Shown here one piece after another: positions 41,494 through 49,375 of a stretch of DNA of 64,000 bases (its first letter is position 1; each line of letters begins with the position of its first letter). The position numbers and the translations under genes were made by a program. Under the pieces are notes generated by a model that did not search any database, had not been told where the DNA came from, and saw only the letters and a list, made by a program, of their open reading frames with translations. This DNA comes from CAYLUN01 sp964386865 (GTDB lineage: Bacteria > Verrucomicrobiota > Kiritimatiellia > RFP12 > UBA1067): positions 4,012-68,011 of the forward strand of contig CAYLUN010000023.1 in assembly GCA_964386865.1 (NCBI GenBank), written 5' to 3'.

Positions 41494-42006
41494 CTAGTCT
41501 TCTGTCGTCAAGGTGAGCATAACGCCAGAGGAGTCGCCGTCCTTGGTCACGATGACCGCGACTTGGCGCTTTTCCTTCTTGTATGATCTGCTGCTCATCT
41601 CGCCCATGTCCACAGAGGTTTCCTGCGCCCATCCGAGCGCCTTCATTTCAGCGCCGTACGACTCCGCGATCTTGGCCACAGCCTGGTCGGCCTTCATCTG
41701 AACCATGACGCCCTGAGGGGTTTTCATGGCCATCTGAATCTTGCCGCCCTTAAGCACGAAGACGTCCTTCGGGAAATCCGCGGGCAGGGTGACGGACTCG
41801 CCGGAACTCAGCTCCATTTCCCCCTCAGCCGTCTTAACGGTCATTTTACCCTTGGATACATCGACTTTGGCGTCCTCCGCCCCGGAGTTCTTGAGGCTCT
41901 TCTCGATCAGCTTCTCCGTCACCGTTTTTTCAGCCTTGCCGCAGCCGGAAAGAACCAGCGCCGCGCTCACCAGAACCGACAGAAACAAGAAAGGTGCGTT
42001 TTTCAT
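41494..42006 (-). CDS. Small lipoprotein of unknown function
   Basis: 170 residues. A lipoprotein signal with lipobox LSGC (Cys about residue 22) is followed by a charged helix (TEKLIEKSLKNSG) and two short beta-rich segments (VDVSKGKMTVKTAEGEMELS; RSYKKEKRQVAVIVTKDG). It resembles periplasmic DUF4920/YbbC-like small domains only in general style; no family is claimed. AGGAG precedes the ATG. It is the first gene of a set with the permease and possibly the protease, divergent from purD. Confidence 0.75.
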   Translation of the reverse strand: MKNAPFLFLSVLVSAALVLSGCGKAEKTVTEKLIEKSLKNSGAEDAKVDVSKGKMTVKTAEGEMELSSGESVTLPADFPKDVFVLKGGKIQMAMKTPQGVMVQMKADQAVAKIAESYGAEMKALGWAQETSVDMGEMSSRSYKKEKRQVAVIVTKDGDSSGVMLTLTTED

Positions 42007-42232
42007 AGTGACTCCTGAATAGACAAGAACGCGCTTCCCTGTCAGCCAATATTCCCGATGAAACCAGCTTCAGTCGGCGTACTCGTTACCGCACTAGGGT
42101 GCCAAACTGAGAAGGAGGCGTCAAGGCGAAGTGCGTCTGGTCACGTCGCTCGCAAGCGCCCCACCCCGGTTCCGCTGCGGGGCAGCGAGCGGCGTGACCC
42201 GCGCGCGCCAGCAACACGCCTGCGATTCGTCC

Positions 42233-42262
42233 TTGAAAAGGGGCGCCCTGTTCCCGTATCTT
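42233..42262 (+). promoter_or_regulatory. Promoter giving a leaderless purD transcript
   Basis: TTGAAA at 42233-42238, an 18-bp spacer, and TATCTT at 42257-42262. Seven nt separate the -10 box from the ATG at 42270 and there is no Shine-Dalgarno. The rest of the 42007-42269 gap is GC-rich with no gene; no PurR box or purine riboswitch is recognisable. Confidence 0.5.
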
Positions 42263-42269
42263 ATCGCGC

Positions 42270-43541
42270 ATGAACGTTCTAGTAGTCGGCGGCGGCGGAC
42301 GGGAGCACGCCATCGTCTGGAGGCTCGCACAAGACTCCTGCCGACCCACCCTCTTCTGCGCGCCCGGCAACGCCGGCACCGCCGCCCTCGCCCAGAACCT
42401 GCCCCTCGCGGCCGAGGACGTGCCCGGACTGCTGGCCTGGGCCCGGGCGCACCGCCCGGACCTCACCGTCGTGGGCCCCGAGGTGCCGCTCTGCCTCGGC
42501 CTGACCGACGCCTTCCAAGCCGAGGGCCTCCGCGTGTTCGGCCCCTGCCAGGCCGCGGCCCGCATGGAGGGCAGCAAGCTGTTTTCGAAGGAGATCATGA
42601 ACGCCGCAGGCGTCCCGACGGCGCGCGCGGAGTCGTTCGACTGCGCCGACGCCGCCGTCGCTGCGCTTGACACCTTCTCCCTGCCGGTCGTGGTCAAGGC
42701 CGACGGGCTCGCCGCGGGCAAGGGCGTGATCATCGCCCAGACGCGCGACGAGGCAGTCGCCGCCGTGCGCTCGATGCTGGTGGACGCCGTCTTCGGCCAA
42801 GCCGGCGCAAACGTGCTGATCGAGGAGTTCCTCGAAGGCGAGGAGGCCTCGATCCTCGCTCTCGTCGACGGCGAGCGCGCCGTGATCCTGCCCTCGTCGC
42901 AGGACCACAAGCGCATCTTCGACAACGACGCCGGGCCGAACACCGGCGGCATGGGCGCCTACTCGCCCGCGCCGGTCGTCACCCCGGCGCTCCTGCCGAT
43001 CATCCTGGAGACCGTCATCCTGCCGGTCGTGCGCGAACTCGCTCGGCGCGGCATCGTCTACAAGGGCGTGCTCTACGCAGGCCTCATGATCGGCCCGCGC
43101 GGGCTCAACGTGCTGGAGTTCAACGCGCGCTTCGGCGACCCCGAGACCGAAGCCGTGCTCCCGCGCCTGGCGGGCGACCTGATCCCCGCGCTCCAGGCCT
43201 GCATCGACGGCACGCTCAGCGACGCGCTGATCCAGGTGCGCCCCGAAGCGGCCGCCACCGTCGTCATGTCCGCTGGCGGCTATCCGGGCGCCTACATGAA
43301 GGGCACGCCCATCCACGGCCTCGCCGAGGCCGCGCAGGTGCCCGACGCCGTGGTCTTCCACGCGGGAACGGCCCTGAAAGACGGCCAGGTCGTCACTTCC
43401 GGCGGCCGCGTGCTCGCCGTGACAGCCCTTGGCACCACGCTGGAGGCGGCTGTCGGTCGCGCCTACGAGGCGGTCGCTAAAATCCGCTTCGACGGCGGGC
43501 ACTACCGCACCGACATCGCCCACCGCGCCTTCAACCGCTAA
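42270..43541 (+). CDS. purD: Phosphoribosylamine-glycine ligase (GARS)
   Basis: 423 residues, normal length. N-domain MNVLVVGGGGREHAIVW, the ATP-grasp region (VVKADGLAAGKGVIIA, EEFLEGEEASILALVDG, SSQDHKRIFDNDAGPNTGGMGAYSP), FNARFGDPETEAVLPRL at the metal site, and the C-terminal domain with ALGTTLEAAVGRAYEAV. It makes glycinamide ribonucleotide from phosphoribosylamine, glycine and ATP in purine synthesis. purE follows after 92 nt. Confidence 0.97.
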   Translation: MNVLVVGGGGREHAIVWRLAQDSCRPTLFCAPGNAGTAALAQNLPLAAEDVPGLLAWARAHRPDLTVVGPEVPLCLGLTDAFQAEGLRVFGPCQAAARMEGSKLFSKEIMNAAGVPTARAESFDCADAAVAALDTFSLPVVVKADGLAAGKGVIIAQTRDEAVAAVRSMLVDAVFGQAGANVLIEEFLEGEEASILALVDGERAVILPSSQDHKRIFDNDAGPNTGGMGAYSPAPVVTPALLPIILETVILPVVRELARRGIVYKGVLYAGLMIGPRGLNVLEFNARFGDPETEAVLPRLAGDLIPALQACIDGTLSDALIQVRPEAAATVVMSAGGYPGAYMKGTPIHGLAEAAQVPDAVVFHAGTALKDGQVVTSGGRVLAVTALGTTLEAAVGRAYEAVAKIRFDGGHYRTDIAHRAFNR

Positions 43542-43561
43542 CCTGTGATTCTCGCACCCGC

Positions 43562-43620
43562 GAACCTCTGAACCTTGAACCTCCGAACCTTGAACCTCTG
43601 AACCGTGAACCTCTCAAACC
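43562..43620 (+). repeat. AACC-based array with 7+8 nt alternation between purD and purE
   Basis: Seven GAACC cores and a final AAACC, spaced 8,7,8,7,8,7 nt, giving a 15-nt period (GAACCTCTGAACCTT). The last third closely matches the right part of the repeat at 30180-30216. The array fills most of the intergenic gap but leaves AAGGA for purE. Confidence 0.8.
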
Positions 43621-43633
43621 AAGGAACAACCCT

Positions 43634-44134
43634 ATGTCCACACCTCTGGTCGGTATCGTCATGGGCAGCGACTCGGACTGGCCCCTCGTGCAGAAAGCCG
43701 CCGACACGCTGAAGTCGTTCGGCGTCGCGTTCGAAGCGCGCGTGATCTCTGCGCACCGCACCCCGGACGTGGCCTTCGAATACGCAGGAGGCGCGGAGGC
43801 GCGCGGGCTGAAGGTGATCATCGCGGCCGCGGGCGGCGCGGCCCACCTCGGCGGCGTGCTGGCCGCGCACACGGTTTTGCCCGTCATCGGCATTCCCGTG
43901 GCCGGCGGCGCCCTAAACGGCCTCGACGCTCTCTACGCCACGCTGCAGATGCCCGCGGGCATCCCCGTGGCAACCGTCACGCTCGGCAGCGCGGGCCCGA
44001 TCAACGCCGCGCTGCTGGCGGTGCAGATCCTCGGCACGGCAGACGCCGGGCTGCGCGCGAAGTTCCACGCGCACAAGGAAGACATGAAGAAAAAGGTCGC
44101 CGAGGGCGACGCCAAGGTCAACGCGTCGCTATAA
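43634..44134 (+). CDS. purE: N5-carboxyaminoimidazole ribonucleotide mutase, class I PurE
   Basis: 166 residues. GIVMGSDSDWPL, EARVISAHRTPD (catalytic His) and AAAGGAAHLGGVLAA are the family motifs. The SAHRTP context and length indicate the bacterial class I mutase, which needs PurK elsewhere. It converts N5-CAIR to CAIR in purine synthesis. AAGGA precedes the ATG. Probably co-transcribed with purD through the repeat array. The stop codon lies inside an inverted repeat (44131-44186). Confidence 0.96.
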   Translation: MSTPLVGIVMGSDSDWPLVQKAADTLKSFGVAFEARVISAHRTPDVAFEYAGGAEARGLKVIIAAAGGAAHLGGVLAAHTVLPVIGIPVAGGALNGLDALYATLQMPAGIPVATVTLGSAGPINAALLAVQILGTADAGLRAKFHAHKEDMKKKVAEGDAKVNASL

Positions 44135-44186
44135 GCTAACATCTGCGGGCGACACAGAGGTCGCCCCTCCACCTGACATAGCTTAT
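44131..44186. terminator. Nested inverted repeats at the purE stop
   Basis: Outer arms ATAAGCTA (44131-44138, including the TAA stop) and TAGCTTAT (44179-44186) enclose a perfect inner stem GGGCGAC/GTCGCCC (44147-44166, loop ACAGAG). TTTG follows. Confidence 0.6.
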
Positions 44187-44204
44187 TTGTCCCCTGTTTT
44201 GGAG

Positions 44205-44224
44205 GGTCGGGCTCCGTCCCGACC
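44205..44224. terminator. Hairpin between convergent purE and NahK-like genes
   Basis: A perfect 7-bp stem GGTCGGG/CCCGACC with loop CTCCGT, 8 nt past the end of the minus-strand gene. It probably terminates that gene and backs up purE termination. Confidence 0.5.
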
Positions 44225-44232
44225 GCCTCTCC

Positions 44233-45342
44233 TCACAGCCCGGACAGCAGATCGCGAACCATGCGCTCGCGCGCCTCGATCGACTCGCACAGCCGGAACT
44301 GCACGCGGGCGCGGTTGAGGTTCTGCTCGGGGTGGCGGATCTTGAAGTAGACGCTGCCCGCGAGATAGTCCTGAAAGAAGCGCAGCCCTAGCTCAAACGT
44401 GATGAGGCGGATCGCGTCGTACAGGTACCTGCAGTCAGCCTCGGTCAGGAACGCCCGCGCGTGGGCCATGTAGCCCTTGCAGAACGCCGCGCACAGGTCG
44501 AGGTCGAACACCACCTTGCTGAGGTTCTGCTCGTCCTCGCCCGCGTGGTTGCAAATCGAGCGCAGGGCGTCTCCGAAGTCGTAATGGATCAGGCCTGGGC
44601 TCACGGTGTCGAGGTCAATCATCGCCGTGCCCTTGCCCGTGTAGTCGTCGATCATGATGTTGTTGACCTTGGGGTCGCCGTGCATCATCCGCAGCTTGAT
44701 CTCGCCCGACTGGAGCGCCGTCTGGAGCTTCGAGGCGAACCCGCGGCGCTCCTCGATGAACATCGCCATGCGCCGCGCCTCCATGGACGCGTTCAAACGC
44801 TCCTTGGCCAGCGGCAAACCCGCAAGCGTCGCGTCGTACTTTTCCAGGTACTTCGGCGTGATGTGGAACCCCGGCAAGGGGTCGATCATGGACGCCGGGT
44901 CAAGATCCGACACCAGCCAGTGGAAATGGCCGAGCACCGCGCCGCACTCGGCCGCGTGCTCGGCGCCCTGCGCCTCGTCGAACGCCGTGGCCGACGCGAT
45001 CTTCGTGATCACCCGCCACGTGTCCCCCGAGTCATCGACGAAGAAGTCCTTGGCGTCGCGGGTCTGGATAATCCGCGGCATCTGCCACACCCGGTCGCAC
45101 GTATCCGCCTCCGCCTCCAGCTTGGGATGCACGTGCGCCGTCAGCTGGCGCAGGTTGTGCATGATCGCCTCGGGCTTCGGAAACACGTTCTTGTTCACCC
45201 GCTGAAGGATCACCTGCTCCTCGGCAAAGGTGTTTCGGAAGATCGCCAGAAACGTGTCGTTCACGTTCCCGTTTCCCGTCGGGTTGATCGTCACCAGACG
45301 CCCGGAGACTTTGAACGCCTGCATCAGCAAAGAAAGTTCCAT
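44233..45342 (-). CDS. NahK-like N-acetylhexosamine 1-kinase (APH fold)
   Basis: 369 residues. The N-lobe has NPTGNGNVNDTFLA and VILQRVNKNVFPKPE (ATP-binding Lys region). The C-lobe has LRMMHGDPKVNNIMIDD (the HGDxxxxN catalytic loop; NahK has HNDTKLNN) and AMIDLDTVSPGLIHYDFGD (metal-binding Asp). The end segment LGLRFFQDYLAGSVYFKIRHPEQNLNRAR closely resembles Bifidobacterium NahK. NahK phosphorylates GlcNAc or GalNAc at C1 in mucin-glycan salvage. No lacto-N-biose phosphorylase or uridylyltransferase is nearby, so the pathway is inferred. GAGGTGA ribosome binding site. Confidence 0.8.
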   Translation of the reverse strand: MELSLLMQAFKVSGRLVTINPTGNGNVNDTFLAIFRNTFAEEQVILQRVNKNVFPKPEAIMHNLRQLTAHVHPKLEAEADTCDRVWQMPRIIQTRDAKDFFVDDSGDTWRVITKIASATAFDEAQGAEHAAECGAVLGHFHWLVSDLDPASMIDPLPGFHITPKYLEKYDATLAGLPLAKERLNASMEARRMAMFIEERRGFASKLQTALQSGEIKLRMMHGDPKVNNIMIDDYTGKGTAMIDLDTVSPGLIHYDFGDALRSICNHAGEDEQNLSKVVFDLDLCAAFCKGYMAHARAFLTEADCRYLYDAIRLITFELGLRFFQDYLAGSVYFKIRHPEQNLNRARVQFRLCESIEARERMVRDLLSGL

Positions 45343-45498
45343 GTCATCACCTCGCAGTAGCTACCACACTGGCCTATGTGCGCTATTCTCTTGCTTTGCC
45401 GTCTCCAGCGCAACCAAAAAGTCGAGCGAACAAACACCGCCGGGGGCGATTGAAACGTGTTGAAGTCGGCCGGCCTGAGGACGGTTGGCTGTCGCCGG

Positions 45499-45519
45499 AC
45501 CTGCCACCCTGCGGCAGGT
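45499..45519 (-). terminator. Hairpin downstream of the GH106 gene
   Basis: A perfect 7-bp stem ACCTGCC/GGCAGGT with a 7-nt loop, 51 nt past the GH106 stop. It probably marks the end of the symporter-GH130-sialidase-GH106 transcript. Confidence 0.5.
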
Positions 45520-45570
45520 TGAGCGCCTCCCCGCCGCGCCGCAGAGGGCCCGCATCTCGCGCGCAAGCAC

Positions 45571-48500
45571 TCACTCCGGCAGACGCTGGCCCACGCGCAC
45601 GACGACAGGCCCCAGCAGCCCGGACGGCTGAAGCGCCGAATCGTTGCGCGGGCCTTTGATCGTCCACGTCTTGCGCTGGGCCTCGGGCAGCCCCTCGTCG
45701 TAGGCGAGCCGGTTGAACCACGTGCTGGTGACGTCCACCGCCAGACGGTTCACGCCTGGCCTGATCGCACGCGTGACGTCGACCCGGTAAGGCTGAGACC
45801 AGACCGTGCCGAGCGACTCTCCGTTCAGGCGCACGCGCGCAACCATCTCGACGCAGCCCAAGTCCAGCTCGAAACATAGGTTGCTCTCCACGGCGTCAAC
45901 CGCGAACTCCGTCGCATACGCGGCCGTGCCGGAGAAGGCGCGCGCCTCGGGCGCGACATCCAGCTCTGACCACGGCTTCAGCGTGTCCAAGCGGACAGCG
46001 TCGGGCGCGCCCCAGCCTTTCGGGAAAAACAGCGTCCACGGCTCCGCGAGGGGTATGGCGCGGGGCGCGCGGGCGTCGAAGGCCCGCACGCTTCCGTCTG
46101 AGCGCGTGACCGCATAGCGCCCCGGCTCCCACGCCACGAGCGTCCCCTCCTTATCGGCGACCTCGCACACCGTCGGCGCGGCCACCGCAGCCGCGCCGAG
46201 CGCCAGCGGCTCCCCCTCCCACGCCTCGCGCGTCTGCTCGCGCCCGCCCGGCAGGCGCAGCGTGACGCTGAGACGCTTGCGCGTAGCCAGCGCGGGGTCG
46301 CCTTCAGCCCACCCGTTCGAGGCCCGCACCGAGGCCTCGCCGCGTGCCAGCGCCGCCTGCACGAGGCGCGTCACGTCTTTCCAGCGCCCCTCAGCCTTCA
46401 AGTCGCCGTAGCGGGCCACGAGCACCTGCGGCACCTCAGCAACCGCGCGCGCGCCGTCGGCGCCCAGCACGGCGCGCCCGTCCCGCTCCACGCGCACGAT
46501 CGCCGCGGCGGGCTTTGCCGCCTTTCTGAACACCACGAAGCACGCGCCCGCTGGCGGCACGTCGAGCGCGACCACGCTCCGGACGCCATCGCGCCGCACC
46601 GCCCCCGCCGCCTTGGCCGCGCCCGTCAGCGGATCCCAGACCTCCACGTCGCCGACGCTGCGGAAGCTGAGCGCCCCGCGGAACCCGCGCGCCGCAGGAG
46701 CGGCCACGAAGTACCAGTCGGCGCCCTCCGTCTGGCGGTGCTGCCACAGCACGCCCTCGCCCACGAGGTCGGGCTCGATGAGCGACCCCGCGAGCGCGTC
46801 ATCCAGAGACACGCCCGACACCACGCAGCCTCTGCCCACGCGCCGTACGCCGCGGGCGGCTCCCTCGCCCCACAGCTCACGCACGGCCTCGCCGAAACGC
46901 CGCTCGGACAGCACGCCGCCGCTCAGCGTCGCGAGCCCGCGCGGAGGCTCGCCCACCACCGTCGCGCCCCGGCGCACCAGCTCGACGATCTTCTCGAGCG
47001 TCTCCGGCAGCATCCTCCCGCCGTCGCGCAGCCACAGCACACGGTAACTCAGGCCCTCGGGCGTCACAAGCTTGCCGCCGCGAACTGAGAGCCGGCTGAG
47101 CAGGATGTCGGGGTTGCAGTAGTCGTACTTGAAGCCCGCCGGGAAGGGCGCCTCCTGCGGCGGCTTGTGACCGACCTCGTCGCCCAGATACCAGAGCACG
47201 TCCGAGACCGGCCGCCCGCGCTCGAGCAGGTAGCAGCAGCGCGACAGGTAGCCGGCGAACTCGGGCATGTGCCTCCACCAGGTCTGGCCGCGCAGGAACG
47301 GCGTGCCGATCCCCGAGCCGAACGAGGTGCCCGGCGGCAGAAAGTCCGTGCGCGGGTTGTGCGTGTAGGTGTGGAAGACCAGGTGCGTGACGCCCTCGGC
47401 GAAGTGGATGTTCGCGACGTCCTTCAGCATCTCCAGCCGCTCGTTCCACGTGAGCGCGAACGACGTGAAGGCTTCGGCCGCCACGCGCGGCTTGCCGTAG
47501 AGCCGCGCCGCCGACGCGCAGGGCTTGATCGGCTTGAAGTCCAGGCAGCCGACATAGCCTTCCGACCGCGGCTGCCAGAACTCGCACATCGGCACGTCCG
47601 CGTGCTTGTAGTACTCGAGGATGTCAGCCGGGAAGACGTCGCCCGACGCGGTTTCAAACGAGATCGCCAGCCCGCGCGCGTGCCCCAGCGCCGCCAGGCG
47701 CCCGAAGAAGTTCTCCACCAGTAGGTCGTTCACCGTCGCCCGCCAGTCGCGCAGGAACCGCGCGGTCGTCTCGGGGTCGCCCACCACGTAGCCCGTCAGG
47801 GCGGGCATCCACGCGGACAGCGCGTAGCCGCGCAGCCGGCGGAACTGCGCGTCCATGCCCGGCGTCCAGGTCTGCGTCTCACACTCCCAGCTGTCGAGCA
47901 GCATGCCGCGCAGGAGCCACTTGCCGACAGGCCCCGTCTTGCCCGAGAGCCTCCCGATGTAGCCTGCGAAATGCGCCTCTGCGCCGGCCGGCGAAAGCTT
48001 GTCGCACTCCCAGCCCGTCGCCTCGGCTGGCGCCGGCCCGTTCTTCTTGCCGGTGTTTACGTGCCCCACGCGCAGCACGGTCCACTGGCCTGCCGGCGCC
48101 TCCCAGCGGAGCTGCCCCAGCGCATCCATCTTGCCACTCACATCGACGATGCGCGCGGGGTCGAGCCACGCCGCCTTGTCCTGCTGCGCCGGTGCAGAGA
48201 CGTCGAGCGCGCGCAACGTCCACGCGGCCTCCGACTCCCAGTTGTGCTTCCGCGCCCCGGAGAAGAGCTGCAGCGACGTCAGCGACAAGGCGTGCTCGTG
48301 GCCGATGGTGATGCGGTAGACTTTCGACGACGTCTCCGCGCACGCCAGCGAAATCGGCTGGTGGTCTTGCCAGTTGCTCGGCGGCATCTTCACCCGCGCG
48401 GCCTCGCGCACGCCGTCCGGCCCCACAGCCTGCACGGTCACCGTCACGCCGGGGTCGTAGCACCACGCGTGGTTGAAGGCCTGAACGGACGATAAGCGAA

Positions 48501-49272
48501 CCGTGCGAAGCGTCACCGCCTCCGGAAAGGTGGCCTCCACCCAGGCGGGCTCCGGGCCTGGCTCAAGCGTGATTTTCGCGCCCGTCTCGTCGCCCAGGCA
48601 TCTCGCCCACGGCTGGCCTTCGCGGTTGCTGCGAACCGCCGCCGGCACGAGCGGCTTGCCCGTGTCGCCCGCGGGCGTCGGGAACGCGAGCACCGCCACC
48701 TCGCGGTAGTCGCGCCACGCCTCCTTGCTCGGCTGCGGCTGCGGCAGCGAGACCGCCACCGTCTGCCCGCCCGCTACATCCGTGCGGCTCCACGCGAGGT
48801 GGCGCATCGCGTTGCTCGGCGCGATCCACGGCCCGCCCGACATGGCCCAGCCGGGGCAGTTCTGCATCGTGAAGCGCAGCCCGAGCCGGCGGCACTCCTC
48901 CGCCGCGTGGCGAACCGCGCCGTCCCACGCTTCGCTCAGGCACCTAATCTGCGGCTCCACCCCTGGCCACGGACCGCCGAACTGGCCATGGAAAAGCTGC
49001 ACGCCCGAAATCCCAGCCTCCTTGATCGCCTCCAGGTCGGCCGTGATTCCCGCCGCCGCGACGTTCCCGCCGATAAAGTGGAACCAGGTCTCGGGGTGAT
49101 ACACGGGCGGCGGCATCCGAAAGGCTTCCGCGTCTTGCTCGCCGAACGCACGCCCCAGCTCCCGCGCCGAAGGAACCGCGTCAGGGGCGCACACGCCTTC
49201 CGAGGCGGCCATTCCGCACAGCACCACGGCAAAACAAACGAGGCCAACCCTTGCCACATCCTGACTCGCCAT
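45571..49272 (-). CDS. GH106-type alpha-L-rhamnosidase
   Basis: 1233 residues with a signal peptide (VGLVCFAVVLCGMAASEGVCA). The N-terminal region has the GH106 pattern: WFHFIGGNVAAAGITADLEA, AGISGVQLF, AAEECRRLGLRFTMQNCPGW and SGGPWIAPSNAM. Mid-protein beta domains follow. The C-terminus is a galactose-binding-like beta-sandwich (ARVRLNGESLGTVWSQPYRV, GVNRLAVDVTSTWFNRLAYD). The family releases L-rhamnose from complex glycans such as rhamnogalacturonan II or sulfated algal polysaccharide. It is the last gene of the minus-strand cluster, 103 bp after the sialidase-like gene. Confidence 0.85.
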   Translation of the reverse strand: MASQDVARVGLVCFAVVLCGMAASEGVCAPDAVPSARELGRAFGEQDAEAFRMPPPVYHPETWFHFIGGNVAAAGITADLEAIKEAGISGVQLFHGQFGGPWPGVEPQIRCLSEAWDGAVRHAAEECRRLGLRFTMQNCPGWAMSGGPWIAPSNAMRHLAWSRTDVAGGQTVAVSLPQPQPSKEAWRDYREVAVLAFPTPAGDTGKPLVPAAVRSNREGQPWARCLGDETGAKITLEPGPEPAWVEATFPEAVTLRTVRLSSVQAFNHAWCYDPGVTVTVQAVGPDGVREAARVKMPPSNWQDHQPISLACAETSSKVYRITIGHEHALSLTSLQLFSGARKHNWESEAAWTLRALDVSAPAQQDKAAWLDPARIVDVSGKMDALGQLRWEAPAGQWTVLRVGHVNTGKKNGPAPAEATGWECDKLSPAGAEAHFAGYIGRLSGKTGPVGKWLLRGMLLDSWECETQTWTPGMDAQFRRLRGYALSAWMPALTGYVVGDPETTARFLRDWRATVNDLLVENFFGRLAALGHARGLAISFETASGDVFPADILEYYKHADVPMCEFWQPRSEGYVGCLDFKPIKPCASAARLYGKPRVAAEAFTSFALTWNERLEMLKDVANIHFAEGVTHLVFHTYTHNPRTDFLPPGTSFGSGIGTPFLRGQTWWRHMPEFAGYLSRCCYLLERGRPVSDVLWYLGDEVGHKPPQEAPFPAGFKYDYCNPDILLSRLSVRGGKLVTPEGLSYRVLWLRDGGRMLPETLEKIVELVRRGATVVGEPPRGLATLSGGVLSERRFGEAVRELWGEGAARGVRRVGRGCVVSGVSLDDALAGSLIEPDLVGEGVLWQHRQTEGADWYFVAAPAARGFRGALSFRSVGDVEVWDPLTGAAKAAGAVRRDGVRSVVALDVPPAGACFVVFRKAAKPAAAIVRVERDGRAVLGADGARAVAEVPQVLVARYGDLKAEGRWKDVTRLVQAALARGEASVRASNGWAEGDPALATRKRLSVTLRLPGGREQTREAWEGEPLALGAAAVAAPTVCEVADKEGTLVAWEPGRYAVTRSDGSVRAFDARAPRAIPLAEPWTLFFPKGWGAPDAVRLDTLKPWSELDVAPEARAFSGTAAYATEFAVDAVESNLCFELDLGCVEMVARVRLNGESLGTVWSQPYRVDVTRAIRPGVNRLAVDVTSTWFNRLAYDEGLPEAQRKTWTIKGPRNDSALQPSGLLGPVVVRVGQRLPE

Positions 49273-49375
49273 ACCGCCACTCCTTCACGTATGTGCCACT
49301 CACAGTCCCGCACAGGCAGAGACAAGCGACCTCGCATCCATGTCGCTCGTCCCATGGCCCCCCTCGCACGCCCGG

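Noticed and set aside
45343..45570. Possible tRNA or small RNA in the gap before the NahK-like gene
   Set aside because: No acceptor stem or T-loop pattern. Only one hairpin (45499-45519) and a weak minus-strand promoter-like sequence are visible.
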